Position numbers and translations under genes: made by a program. A DNA stretch of 64,000 nucleotides from JBLZUR01 sp048565625 (GTDB lineage: Bacteria > Pseudomonadota > Alphaproteobacteria > Sphingomonadales > Sphingomonadaceae): NCBI RefSeq assembly GCF_048565625.1, contig NZ_JBLZUR010000002.1, forward strand, positions 930,001 to 994,000, written 5' to 3'. Below, in pieces: positions 34,448-43,409 of this stretch. The notes under the pieces are model-generated. The model saw nothing but the letters and a program-made list of their open reading frames with translations, had not been told where the DNA came from and searched no databases. Every line of letters begins with the position of its first letter. The first letter of the stretch is position 1.

Positions 34448-35542
34448 CTATCCTGCATCTCGGCTATCAAACAGGGGCAGGGCGGACTCGTCCTCCCGGT
34501 CTGCGCCGGCGAAGTTCGAAACTGTCACTCCGACCAGCCTTACGCCCAGCTCCAGAGGATAAGTGGATCGCAACAGATCGAGGCTTACCTGCCGGAGCGA
34601 AGCGGGACCGGCAATTTGGCCAACATGGCTGCGGCTGCGGGTGATCTGGCGAAAGTCCTGGAACTTAATCTTGACGGTAACCGTACGGCCAAAGGCTTGT
34701 GCGTTCTCGCACCATTCCCAGACGTCGTCGGCCATACGGAGGAGTCCGGCCTCGATCTCAGCCGCATCGGTAAGATCGCGGTTGAACGTGGTCTCCGACC
34801 CTGAGGACTTGCGGATCCTGTCGGGATTGACGGGGCGATGATCCTCGGCGCGCGCGATCGCGTGATACCAGCCGGCCGAGCTGCCGAAATGCTCTTCCAG
34901 AAACGCGAGCGACTTCGCCCGCAGGTCGGCGCCGGTCTCGATCCCCAGACGCTGCATCTTCGCCGCAGTCACGGGACCCACGCCGTGAAAGCGTGAGACC
35001 GGCAGTGTCTCGACCCATGCTGGCCCCATCTCGGGCGTGACGGCGAATTGTCCATTGGGCTTGCGGTGGTCCGAAGCCAGCTTGGCCAGGAACTTGTTGT
35101 AGGATACGCCCGCGGAGGCGGTAAGCCCCGTCTCCTCAAAGATGCGCGAGCGGATCGCCTTGGCGGTGGCCCAGGCTGTCGGCAGGCCGGCCCGGTTCTC
35201 GGTCACGTCCAGATAGGCCTCGTCCAGCGAGAGCGGCTGGATGAGAGACGTGAACTCGGCAAAGATCGCGTGGATCTGGCGGGAGACGGCCTTGTACACA
35301 TCGAAGCGGGGCCGCACGAAGATGAGATCGGGGCATCGTCGAAGCGCCGTGACGGAGGGCAGGGCAGACCGGACCCCGAACGCCCGCGCCTCGTAGCTCG
35401 CCGCTGCGACAACGCCACGCGCGGCGGCATGGCCGACGGCCACCGGCAGCCCGCGCAAGGCAGGATCATCGCGCTGCTCCACGGACGCGAAGAAGGCGTC
35501 CATGTCGATATGGATGATCTTCCGAGTCGATCCGGGTTCCAT
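34448..35542 (-). CDS. dinB: DNA polymerase IV (Y-family translesion polymerase)
   Basis: Error-prone lesion-bypass polymerase of 364 residues. Palm catalytic motifs are IIHIDMDAFFASVEQ (residues 9-23) and SLDEAYLDV (about 104-112). The thumb helix-hairpin-helix region reads FHGVGPVTAAKMQRLGIETGADL, and the little-finger domain ends in a beta-clamp-binding motif ALPLFDS close to the C-terminus. The ATG at 35542 keeps the N-terminal IDMDAFF motif at its normal distance. A typical alphaproteobacterial LexA site lies 22 bases upstream, so SOS induction is expected. It is monocistronic. Confidence 0.95.
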   Translation of the reverse strand: MEPGSTRKIIHIDMDAFFASVEQRDDPALRGLPVAVGHAAARGVVAAASYEARAFGVRSALPSVTALRRCPDLIFVRPRFDVYKAVSRQIHAIFAEFTSLIQPLSLDEAYLDVTENRAGLPTAWATAKAIRSRIFEETGLTASAGVSYNKFLAKLASDHRKPNGQFAVTPEMGPAWVETLPVSRFHGVGPVTAAKMQRLGIETGADLRAKSLAFLEEHFGSSAGWYHAIARAEDHRPVNPDRIRKSSGSETTFNRDLTDAAEIEAGLLRMADDVWEWCENAQAFGRTVTVKIKFQDFRQITRSRSHVGQIAGPASLRQVSLDLLRSTYPLELGVRLVGVTVSNFAGADREDESALPLFDSRDAG

Positions 35543-35563
35543 CGATCATGTTTAGCATTGCGA

Positions 35564-35578
35564 GAACGAATGCGGAAC
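35564..35578 (-). promoter_or_regulatory. LexA (SOS) box upstream of dinB
   Basis: On the dinB strand this reads GTTCCGCATTCGTTC, an exact GTTC-N7-GTTC direct repeat, the established LexA site of alphaproteobacteria. It ends 22 bases before the dinB start codon, in a position to block its promoter. Confidence 0.88.
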
Positions 35579-35620
35579 AACTGCAATTCTCGCCGGCCGG
35601 GGAAGCTTTCGTCAGCAGAC

Positions 35621-36952
35621 TCACGCAGCGGCAGGTACCAGCTTCGCGGAATGTCTGTTGCTCGGGCTAGCCAGTTCGAGGTTGCCCCGCAATGTGGCAT
35701 CCTCGTACTCGTCCCGGAACAAGCCGCGTTCGCCAAGAAGCGGGACCACCTGCGCACGGAAGCGCTCCCAGTCGGCAGGGTGCTGGACGAAAAGATTGAA
35801 GCCGTCGGCGGCCCCGCTCTGGTGCCAGCGCTCGATTTCGTCGGCGATCGTCGCCGGGGTGCCCACAAGCCGCAGCCAGCCCGACCGGAAGGCGGTCAGG
35901 ACTTCGCGCAGCGTCTTGCCGCTCGCGCGCGCGGCCGCGAGGTCGGCATGAAAGCGGCTGATGCCCGCGTCCCCTGGTGAGGGCACGTCAGGGAACGGTG
36001 CGTCGAGGTCGTAGCCGGAGAAGTCATGACCGGCAAACTGGCGCGACAAGGCCCCGAGCTGTCCGTGCAGATCGTCCGTGGCGAAGCGCTCGTCGAAGAT
36101 GTGGCGCGCCTCCTCTTCCGTGTCCGCGATCGTGACGCTGAGCGCGGGGATGAACAGGATCGACTGCGGGTCGCGACCATAGCGGCGCGATCGCTGGCGG
36201 ACATCGGTGGCAAGCTCCAGCGCCTCGGCTTGATCGCGCGCGAAGCTGAAGACCAGGTCGGCTACCTTGGCGCTGAGTTCGCGCCCCTGATCGGACGTGC
36301 CTGCCTGGACGAGTGGCGGCTGACCCTGTGGCGAACGCTGGATATTGAGCGGTCCCGTCACCGAGAAGAACTCGCCCTTGTGATCGAGGCGATGAAGCTT
36401 CGCGGGGTTCAGGAAGCGATCGGCGGCGCGGTCGCGCGTGAAAGCATCTTCCTCGTACGACTGCCAAAGTTCCTGCACGACATTCACCGACTCCGCCGCG
36501 CGGCGATATCGGGTCTCGTAATCGCCATGTCCCGATCGGCTGAAATTGCCGGCGGTGCCCGGGTCCTGGCTGGTGACGATGTTCCAGCCGGCGCGGCCTT
36601 TGCTGATGAGGTCCAGCGAGGCGAGCCGGCGCGCGATGTCGAAGGGTTCGCTATAGGTGGTGCTGATCGTCGCGACGAGGCCGATGTTGCTGGTGGCGGT
36701 CGCGACTGCCGAGAGCAGGGTCAGCGGCTCCAGACGGTTTAGGTGATGGTGCGGGAAATCGGGCGTGATGTACTGGCTGTCGACGATGAAGACGAAGTCG
36801 AACTTCGCGGCTTCGGCCTCTCGCGCCTGTTTGATGTACCAGCCGATGTTAATGCTGGCGTCGAGCGGCACCGCCGGATCGCGCCACAGGCCCTTGCCCG
36901 ACGCATCGCCGATGCCGATCAGGACCGCGCCGAATTTGAGTGGCCGGGTCAT
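35621..36952 (-). CDS. NtaA/DmoA-type FMN-dependent monooxygenase (LLM class)
   Basis: Luciferase-like flavin monooxygenase of 443 residues. Family features are the TIM-barrel start FDFVFIVDSQYITPD, HHLNRLEPLTLLSAVATATSNIGLVATISTTYSEPF, SKGRAGWNIVTS and FSVTGPLNIQRSPQGQPPLVQAG. Related enzymes (NtaA, SnaA, DszA, DmoA) use reduced FMN supplied by a separate reductase to cleave C-N or C-S bonds. It is the distal gene of the TonB-ABC operon and a paralogue of the monooxygenase at 42007. The organosulfur setting suggests a sulfur-containing substrate, inferred from neighbours. No flavin reductase gene is in the operon. Confidence 0.88.
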   Translation of the reverse strand: MTRPLKFGAVLIGIGDASGKGLWRDPAVPLDASINIGWYIKQAREAEAAKFDFVFIVDSQYITPDFPHHHLNRLEPLTLLSAVATATSNIGLVATISTTYSEPFDIARRLASLDLISKGRAGWNIVTSQDPGTAGNFSRSGHGDYETRYRRAAESVNVVQELWQSYEEDAFTRDRAADRFLNPAKLHRLDHKGEFFSVTGPLNIQRSPQGQPPLVQAGTSDQGRELSAKVADLVFSFARDQAEALELATDVRQRSRRYGRDPQSILFIPALSVTIADTEEEARHIFDERFATDDLHGQLGALSRQFAGHDFSGYDLDAPFPDVPSPGDAGISRFHADLAAARASGKTLREVLTAFRSGWLRLVGTPATIADEIERWHQSGAADGFNLFVQHPADWERFRAQVVPLLGERGLFRDEYEDATLRGNLELASPSNRHSAKLVPAAA

Positions 36953-36970
36953 CGTCCGCTGTCCTTCCGA

Positions 36971-38635
36971 TCAGAGGGTGAGGCGCGCAGGTTCGCCCGC
37001 ATCGAGGTCGATGCGCGGCGCGGCGTTGATGAGCGCCCTCGTATAGGGATGAGTCGGCTTGGACAGGATCTCGCCCGCCGGCCCGCATTCAACGATGCGG
37101 CCTTCGTGAAGGACCGCCACGCGATCGGCGATGCCAGCGACCGAGCCGAGATCGTGCGAGATGAACAACTGGGCGATGCAGCGCTCGCGGGCGAGGCTCT
37201 TCAGGAGTTCGAGGACGTGCACGCGATTGACGGCGTCAAGCGCGCTGACCGGCTCGTCCAGGAGGAGGACGAGCGGATCGAGAACGAGCGCGCGGGCGAT
37301 CACCGCGCGCTGGCGCTGCCCGCCAGAAAGATCGCGGGGGAGACACTGGCCGAGGGCCGGATCGAGGCCGACCGCAATGAGCGCATCGGCAACCCGCGTC
37401 TCCCGCTCCAGCGGATCGGTCCCGCGGAGAGCGAGTCCTTCCCCGACCGAGGCGGCGATTGTCAGGTCGGGATCGAGACTGCGGAGCGGATCCTGGAACA
37501 CGTATTGCAGGCGGTTGGAACGGCGCAGCCGGGCGAGAGCGCGGCCGGTCAAGCCGTCGAGACGCTCGCCGCCGAGCGTGATCGCGCCGGCGGACGGGCT
37601 GACCAGACCGAGGATGGTGCGCAGCAAGGTCGTCTTGCCGGAGCCGGTCTCGCCGATCAGCGCCAGGATCTCGCCTCGCCCGATTGCCAGATCGACATCC
37701 TGAAGCACGGTCTTGCTCGCGTAACCCACCTCAAGGCCGCGTATGTCGAGCAGGGTGTCCCGCTCCGGGGCAGAGGCGGCCTCCACCCCCTTGTCCAGCG
37801 AATATGCCGCGTGCGTGTCGAGCAGGCTGCGCGTGTACTCATGCCGGGGACGGCTGAGCACCTCGCTTGTCGGTCCCGCTTCCACCACCGCGCCGTCGCG
37901 CATGACGACGACATGGTCGCAGACCTGCGCGACGACGGCGAGGTCGTGCGAGACCATGATCAGGGCGAGGCCCTGTTCGCGCCGTAGGTCGGCGATCAGG
38001 CGCAGCACCTCCGCCTGGACCGTCACGTCGAGGGCCGTGGTCGCCTCGTCCGCGATCAGCAGCGAAGGCCCGGCCGATACGGCGATGGCGATGAGCGCAC
38101 GCTGGACCATGCCGCCGGACAGCTCGAACGGATATTGTCCGTACACCACCTCGGGCTCGGCGATGCCGACACGCGAGAGGAGGTGGAGCGCGCGCGACTT
38201 CGCTTCCTTGCGTGAGATGCGGAGGACGGCGCGCAGCCCCTCGACGATCTGGCGGCCGACCGGGATCGACGGGTTCAGATAGGAACCCGGATCCTGGAAT
38301 ACGGCGGCGATCTCCACCCCGCGCAGGCCGCGCCAGCTCTTGCGGTCCCGACGCGACAGATCCTTGTCGCCATAGCGGATCGTGCCCGAACTGACCGACA
38401 GGCCGTGCGGAAGGACGCCAAGGATTGCCCGGCAGGTCAGCGACTTGCCGCTGCCCGATTCTCCGACGATACCGAGGGTGCCGCCGCGTGGCAGGTCGAA
38501 GCCGACGTCGTGGACAAGCACGCGCCCGTCCTCCGTGGTGATGCGCAGATCCCGGACGGAGAGCAGCGGGCCCTGGGGAGGCGGGGCCGAGCGGACCCGC
38601 GGCTCGAAATGGATGATGTTCGTTTGCTGGTTCAT
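36971..38635 (-). CDS. Dpp-type ABC transporter, fused dual ATP-binding protein
   Basis: Cytoplasmic energising subunit of 554 residues that joins the two ATPases (DppD- and DppF-like) of a peptide/opine/nickel-type importer. The first domain has Walker A GESGSGKS, signature ELSGGMVQRALIA and LLIADEATTALD; the second has Walker A GETGSGKT, signature DLSGGQRQRAVIARAL and LLLDEPVSALD. An HPYTRALINAAP-type tail closes the second domain. The ATG at 38635 overlaps the permease stop (ATGA); the open frame further upstream to 39652 is only the other frame of that permease. It serves the adjacent permeases and binding protein. Confidence 0.93.
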   Translation of the reverse strand: MNQQTNIIHFEPRVRSAPPPQGPLLSVRDLRITTEDGRVLVHDVGFDLPRGGTLGIVGESGSGKSLTCRAILGVLPHGLSVSSGTIRYGDKDLSRRDRKSWRGLRGVEIAAVFQDPGSYLNPSIPVGRQIVEGLRAVLRISRKEAKSRALHLLSRVGIAEPEVVYGQYPFELSGGMVQRALIAIAVSAGPSLLIADEATTALDVTVQAEVLRLIADLRREQGLALIMVSHDLAVVAQVCDHVVVMRDGAVVEAGPTSEVLSRPRHEYTRSLLDTHAAYSLDKGVEAASAPERDTLLDIRGLEVGYASKTVLQDVDLAIGRGEILALIGETGSGKTTLLRTILGLVSPSAGAITLGGERLDGLTGRALARLRRSNRLQYVFQDPLRSLDPDLTIAASVGEGLALRGTDPLERETRVADALIAVGLDPALGQCLPRDLSGGQRQRAVIARALVLDPLVLLLDEPVSALDAVNRVHVLELLKSLARERCIAQLFISHDLGSVAGIADRVAVLHEGRIVECGPAGEILSKPTHPYTRALINAAPRIDLDAGEPARLTL

Positions 38636-39459
38636 GACCGCACCTCCACCACGCGCGCATTCCGGTCGCGCATCGCGTCGGCGAGCGCGTTCAACGACCA
38701 CACCGTCACGACGATCAGCAGGGCGGGCGCCATCGGCCCGAACGGTCGATCGTAGAGCGTGGTCAGATCCGTCGCGAGTTCGCCGCCCCAGGTCGGATCG
38801 GGCGGGACCACGCCGATGCCGAGGAAGGTGAGCGAGGCGACGATCGACAGGCAGGCGCCCGTCATTGATGCGGTGGTGACCGCGAGGGTCGGCAGCACCT
38901 TCGCCAGCACATGCCGACGGATTACCCAGCCGGTCGATGCACCCATCAGGCGGGCAGCCTCGATATACTCCGAGTTGACCACCGACAGCGCGGCGGCGCG
39001 ACTGACGCGGAAGAAGGCCGGCGTGATGAGGACACCGACCGCAAACATCGCCTGAACCAGGCCGTTGCCGAGCATCGCAGTCATTGCGATGGCGAAGACG
39101 AGGAAGGGTAGCATGATGATCGCGTCGATCAGGCGTAAGCTCACCCATTCCGCGTGCCGTCCCAGGAAGACGGAAAGCAGGCCGGGGACAACCCCCAGCA
39201 CAAGCCCCACCGTGACGGAGAGCAGCGCCGCCAGCACGGAGATGCGCGATCCCGCGAGCAGCCGGCTGAGCACGTCGCGGCCGAGCGCGTCGGTGCCGAG
39301 CCAATAGGCGCCGCTCGGCCCCTGCAGCAGCGCGGCAGGGTCTTGCGCCAGGGGGTCGCGCGGGGCGATCGCCGGGCCGACAAGGGCGAGCAGGGCGACG
39401 GTGAAGAGGACGGCTATCGCGATGATCGCGAGCGGGCGGCGGCGGAACGCGGCGGTCAT
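38632..39459 (-). CDS. Dpp-type ABC transporter permease (DppC-like)
   Basis: Inner-membrane subunit of 275 residues with a short cytoplasmic N-terminus, a first helix (PLAIIAIAVLFTVALLALVG), the periplasmic LGTDALGRDVLSRLLAGSRISV motif characteristic of DppC/OppC, and five further helices. The EAA loop that contacts the ATPase reads YIEAARLMGASTGWVIRRHVLAKVLP. It lies 2 bases after the DppB-like gene and overlaps the ATPase start, so stoichiometric production is expected. Confidence 0.9.
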   Translation of the reverse strand: MTAAFRRRPLAIIAIAVLFTVALLALVGPAIAPRDPLAQDPAALLQGPSGAYWLGTDALGRDVLSRLLAGSRISVLAALLSVTVGLVLGVVPGLLSVFLGRHAEWVSLRLIDAIIMLPFLVFAIAMTAMLGNGLVQAMFAVGVLITPAFFRVSRAAALSVVNSEYIEAARLMGASTGWVIRRHVLAKVLPTLAVTTASMTGACLSIVASLTFLGIGVVPPDPTWGGELATDLTTLYDRPFGPMAPALLIVVTVWSLNALADAMRDRNARVVEVRS

Positions 39460-39461
39460 GG

Positions 39462-40469
39462 TCAGCGCCTCCTGCGCGATGCTGGCTGAAGGATGCCGAG
39501 CAGGATGTTGATGAGGAGATTGCTGGCGAGGACGAGGACGATCGACACCACCAGCGCGCCCTGAACCACCGGCACGTCGCCGCGCAGCGCTGAGTCCGCG
39601 GCAAGGCGCCCCATGCCGGGCATGTTGAAGATCGCCTCGCTGACCACCGCACCGCCGATCAGCATCGGCACCCGTAATGCCAAGATCGACAGCGCCGGGC
39701 CGGCGCCGTTGCGGAGCACGTGGACGAAGAGGATGCGGCGGGCGGAGAGGCCCCGCACCACCGCACCCGTCACGTAGTTCTCCGACAAAGCGGAGACGAG
39801 GCCGGTACGTAGCTGCCGCGCGAGTTCGGCGATCAGTTCGATGCTGAGCGCCATGGCGGGGATGGCGATCGACTGCAGCCAGTCGGTCGGGTCCTCGCCC
39901 CAGGGGACATAGCCGGCGGAGGGAAGAAGTTCGAGCCAGAGGCTGAACAGGAGGATCAAGGCGATCGAGACGACGAACGGCGGCAGCGAGGCCGAGGTGG
40001 AAGCGAAGAGGGTGACCGCCCGGTCAAGGCGTCCGCCCTGTCGAACGGCAGCAGCGATCCCGAAGGCGACACCAAAGACGATACCTGAAAGCAGGGCGCC
40101 GCCCGCGATCGACAAGCTGACCGGCAGGCGCTGCAGGATGAGTTCCAGCACGGGGACGCCGTTGAACCACGAGGTGCCGAGATCACCGCGCAGCACCCCC
40201 GCCATCCAGCCGAGATATTGGAGGTAAACCGGCCGATCGAGGCCGTATTGCGCGCGGATCTGTGCGATCATCTCAGGGGTCGCGTTGTCACCGGCAAGGC
40301 CCGCCGCCGGGTCGAGCCCGCTCGCCCAGCCGAGCAGGAATGTGATGAGTGTGGCGAAAAGGAATACCGGCACCGCGATCAGGAGCGTCGACCAGACGAA
40401 GCGCAGCAAGGCCTCGCCGTGGCGAAGGCGAACCCGGAGCGGCGTGCGCTGTAATGCGATGCTCGTCAT
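39462..40469 (-). CDS. Dpp-type ABC transporter permease (DppB-like)
   Basis: Inner-membrane subunit of 335 residues. The ATG at 40469 overlaps the stop of the binding-protein gene (ATGA) and gives the usual length. Features of DppB proteins include a first helix (LLIAVPVFLFATLITFLLG), the ATPEMIAQIRAQYGLDRPVYLQYLGWM amphipathic segment, GDLGTSWFNGVPV, and the EAA loop YVTGAVVRGLSARRILFVHVLRNGAGP. It is expected to pair with the DppC-like subunit to form the channel. Confidence 0.9.
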   Translation of the reverse strand: MTSIALQRTPLRVRLRHGEALLRFVWSTLLIAVPVFLFATLITFLLGWASGLDPAAGLAGDNATPEMIAQIRAQYGLDRPVYLQYLGWMAGVLRGDLGTSWFNGVPVLELILQRLPVSLSIAGGALLSGIVFGVAFGIAAAVRQGGRLDRAVTLFASTSASLPPFVVSIALILLFSLWLELLPSAGYVPWGEDPTDWLQSIAIPAMALSIELIAELARQLRTGLVSALSENYVTGAVVRGLSARRILFVHVLRNGAGPALSILALRVPMLIGGAVVSEAIFNMPGMGRLAADSALRGDVPVVQGALVVSIVLVLASNLLINILLGILQPASRRRR

Positions 40470-42010
40470 TGCACGGTGACCCCTTCCCAGCGGATCTGCG
40501 ACGGCAGGACGTTGAGGTTCCTGATGCGCGGCCGCGCGATGACCGACCATGGCGTGCTGAGGATGTAGTTGGTGGGCGATTGCTCGACGCCGATCCGCAC
40601 CGCCTCATGCAGACGGGCGCGATAGGCCGGATCGTCCACCGGCGTGCGCCGCACCGTGTCGATCGCCGCCAGGAAGGCTGGCGAGGCATAGGGACCGGAA
40701 AGGTTCATGATCCCCTGCGGTCCATAGGTGGCCAGCAGGTTCTGCACCGGGGATTCCCGCCCGATGGTGCCGTCGATGGCGATGGCGGGGCGCTTGGCGA
40801 TGTAGACCTCGCTCTGCCAGGTGGACGAGCCTGGGGGCACGATGCGCAGCTTCGACTTGATACCGACGCGCTGCAGCTGCGCCTGGACAAGCTCGGGCAC
40901 GCCGTCGTTGAGGATCGGGTTGACCGCGATCTCGACTGACAGCGCGCCGGGCGCGTAACCCGCCGCTTTCAGCAGCGCCTTCGTGCGGGCGGGATCATAG
41001 TTCCACAGCTTCTCGACCTCCGGATTGAAGGCGAAGTGGCCGGGCGGAAACGGCTGGTGCGTTGGCGCGGCATGGCCGACCGCTACGGTCTTGATGATCT
41101 CCGCCCGATCGAAGGCATAGCGCAGCGCCTCCACGACTTTGGGATTGTCAAAGGGCGGCCTGTTGCGGTTGATCGAAACATCGGCGGCGTTGAGCGAAGG
41201 CGCCTCCAAGACTGTCAGACCTCGATCCTTCGCCTCCTGAATGCGGCGGGGTGCCACGCGCGCGGCAACGTCGATCGAACCGGACTGCAAGGCGGCGATC
41301 AGGGTCGACTGGTCCGGCTGGTTGGTCAGCTCAAGCCGATCGATATGGATATTCGCCGCGTCCCAATAGCCGGGGTTCTTTTCGAAATAGGCGTGCGATT
41401 CCGGCACGAACTCGACGATCCGGAACGGCCCGGCGCCGACCGGCCAGAGCGCCAGCTTCTTGGCGTCCTTGCGCGCGGCGGCGGGGCTGGCGATGGCGCC
41501 GACCCGACCCGCGAAGACGTAGGGAAGCTGGTAATCCGGTTCCTTCAGGTGGAAGGTGACGGTGAGCGGCCCGTCCACGCTCACGCTCTCGACGCCGCCC
41601 AGATCGCTCTTGAGGAACGAGTCCGCCTGGGTGAGCCCGCGATCGAAGAACGCCTTAACCGCCGCCGAATCCAGCGGAGTGCCGTCGGTGAAGGTCAGCC
41701 CCTTGCGCAGCTGGAAGGTCAGGGCCTTGCCGTCGGGCGAGTAGCTCCACGTCTCGGCCAAGGATGGCTCCGCGTTGCCATCCTTGTCGAGGCGCGTCAG
41801 CGAAGCATAGGCAAGGCTGATGGTGTTGATGTCGGCACCCGTCCGGCTGGTCACCGGATCCCACGACGTGGGCAGCGCAAAGGCGAAACGGACCCGGGCC
41901 GCCCCCGCCTGTCCGTCCTTGTCCGAGCCTCCGCAGCTCGCGACGAGGATGCCGGCGGCGAACAACAGCGCCGCCCGGCCGATATACCGTCCCACGTCGT
42001 GAAGCCTCAT
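40466..42010 (-). CDS. ABC transporter substrate-binding lipoprotein (SBP family 5)
   Basis: Periplasmic binding protein of 514 residues with a lipoprotein signal (lipobox LVASCGG, Cys near residue 26). The family 5 fold is shown by LDKDGNAEPSLAETWSYSPDGKALTFQLRKGLTFTDG and VVEALRYAFDRAEIIKTVAVGHAAPTHQPFPPG. Family 5 proteins carry peptides, opines, nickel chelates or small organic molecules. Its start overlaps the stop of the flavin monooxygenase gene (ATGA), which ties uptake to oxidative cleavage of the same compound. The ligand is unknown; an organosulfur compound fits the operon. Confidence 0.9.
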   Translation of the reverse strand: MRLHDVGRYIGRAALLFAAGILVASCGGSDKDGQAGAARVRFAFALPTSWDPVTSRTGADINTISLAYASLTRLDKDGNAEPSLAETWSYSPDGKALTFQLRKGLTFTDGTPLDSAAVKAFFDRGLTQADSFLKSDLGGVESVSVDGPLTVTFHLKEPDYQLPYVFAGRVGAIASPAAARKDAKKLALWPVGAGPFRIVEFVPESHAYFEKNPGYWDAANIHIDRLELTNQPDQSTLIAALQSGSIDVAARVAPRRIQEAKDRGLTVLEAPSLNAADVSINRNRPPFDNPKVVEALRYAFDRAEIIKTVAVGHAAPTHQPFPPGHFAFNPEVEKLWNYDPARTKALLKAAGYAPGALSVEIAVNPILNDGVPELVQAQLQRVGIKSKLRIVPPGSSTWQSEVYIAKRPAIAIDGTIGRESPVQNLLATYGPQGIMNLSGPYASPAFLAAIDTVRRTPVDDPAYRARLHEAVRIGVEQSPTNYILSTPWSVIARPRIRNLNVLPSQIRWEGVTVQ

Positions 42011-43371
42011 GCGGCGAGCACCGTCTCGCGGACCTCGGCCACGGGTTCTGGCGTCCGGACGTTCGTCGGCTTCGGCAGGCCGAGATTGCCGCGCAAAGTC
42101 GTGTCCTCGTAATCCGTCCGGTAGACGCCCGCGTCCTGCAGGAGCGGCACGACCTCGTTCACGAAGCGGTCGAACTGCTCGGGGCGGCCGAGCATGACGT
42201 TAAGCCCGTCGAGAGCACCCGCCTCGAACCAGCGGATGATGGTGTCGGCCACCGTTCGTGCGCTGCCGACGAACGGGCTCTTCCGGCTGAGCGCCACGGC
42301 CTCGACGGTCTGCCGCAAGGTCAGACCCTTTTCGGTCGCGAGCTTGGTGATCCTGCTCGCCTGGGTGAAGAAGCTCTTGCGGGCATATTCCAGCGCCTCG
42401 ACCGGGAAGGGTGCGTCGAGATCGTACTGGCGGAAGTCGTGCCAGCCGAAGCCGCGGCCGAACTCGTTCAGGGCGAGATCGAAGCTGTGGTCGGCGCGAT
42501 TATGCGCCTCCTCGATCCGGCGGGCGTCCTCATCCGTATCGCCGACGACGATCTTGACGCCGGGGAAGATGAGGACCTCCTTCGGATCGCGCCCCGCCGA
42601 CGCCGCGCGCCGGGCGATGTCGCGCGCGAAGGTCTGCGCGTCCTCAATGTTGGCAGAATGAGTAAAAATCGCATCGGCGGTCTGCGCGCCCAAGTCGCGG
42701 CCCTGTTCGGAATCGCCTGCCTGGAAGATCACCGGCTCACCCTGGGGCGAACGCTGGATGTTCAGCGGCCCGGTGACCGAGAAGTACTCGCCCTTGTGAT
42801 TGAGCGGATGAAGCTTTTTGGCGTCGAGGAAGACGCCACTCTCACGGTCGCGGACCAGCGCGCCGTCTTCATAGGACTTCCACAAGCCATGGACGACGTC
42901 GAGATATTCATGGGCGCGGCCGTATCGCGTGTCGTAATCATAGTGCTCGTCCAGGCCGAAGTTACCGGCCGCACCGGCATCGCCGCTGGTGACGACGTTC
43001 CAGCCGGCCCGCCCGCCGCTGATCAGGTCCAGCGAGGCGAAGCGCCGCGCCAGGTTGAACGGCGAATTGAACGAGGTGGTGGCCGTGCCGACCAGGCCGA
43101 TATGGCTCGTCGCAGTGGCCAGCGCCGAAAGAAGCGTGAGCGGCTCCAGCCGGTTCAAATAATGCGGCGGGGAGTCCGGCGTGATGAACTGGCTGTCGAC
43201 GATGAAGACGAAGTCGAACTTCGCCGCCTCTGCCTTGCGCACGGCATCGATGTACCATTTGATGCTGACGCTGGCGTCGGTCGGAACGGAAGGGTCGCGC
43301 CAGTGGCTGTGATGGCCGGGTCCGCCGACACCCATGGGCACGAGGCCGAGCTTCAATGTCCGCTTGGTCAT
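42007..43371 (-). CDS. NtaA/DmoA-type FMN-dependent monooxygenase (LLM class)
   Basis: Flavin monooxygenase of 454 residues. The ATG at 43371 has AAGGAG 8 bases upstream; the open frame to 43536 falls in the end of the receptor gene and is not coding. Barrel motifs match the paralogue at 35621: FDFVFIVDSQFITPD, YLNRLEPLTLLSALATATSHIGLVGT, SGGRAGWNVVTSG and FSVTGPLNIQRSPQGEPVIFQAG. The divergence in the C-terminal half suggests the two act on different substrates or on successive products. It follows the TonB receptor gene by 38 bases. Confidence 0.9.
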   Translation of the reverse strand: MTKRTLKLGLVPMGVGGPGHHSHWRDPSVPTDASVSIKWYIDAVRKAEAAKFDFVFIVDSQFITPDSPPHYLNRLEPLTLLSALATATSHIGLVGTATTSFNSPFNLARRFASLDLISGGRAGWNVVTSGDAGAAGNFGLDEHYDYDTRYGRAHEYLDVVHGLWKSYEDGALVRDRESGVFLDAKKLHPLNHKGEYFSVTGPLNIQRSPQGEPVIFQAGDSEQGRDLGAQTADAIFTHSANIEDAQTFARDIARRAASAGRDPKEVLIFPGVKIVVGDTDEDARRIEEAHNRADHSFDLALNEFGRGFGWHDFRQYDLDAPFPVEALEYARKSFFTQASRITKLATEKGLTLRQTVEAVALSRKSPFVGSARTVADTIIRWFEAGALDGLNVMLGRPEQFDRFVNEVVPLLQDAGVYRTDYEDTTLRGNLGLPKPTNVRTPEPVAEVRETVLAA

Positions 43372-43409
43372 GATCTCTACTCCTTCGAATTGATGCGGGG
43401 CATGCGCGG

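Noticed and set aside
38636..39652. N-terminal extension of the dual ATPase to 893 codons
   Set aside because: This part is the DppC-like permease read in another frame; the ATPase begins at the ATG overlapping the permease stop.
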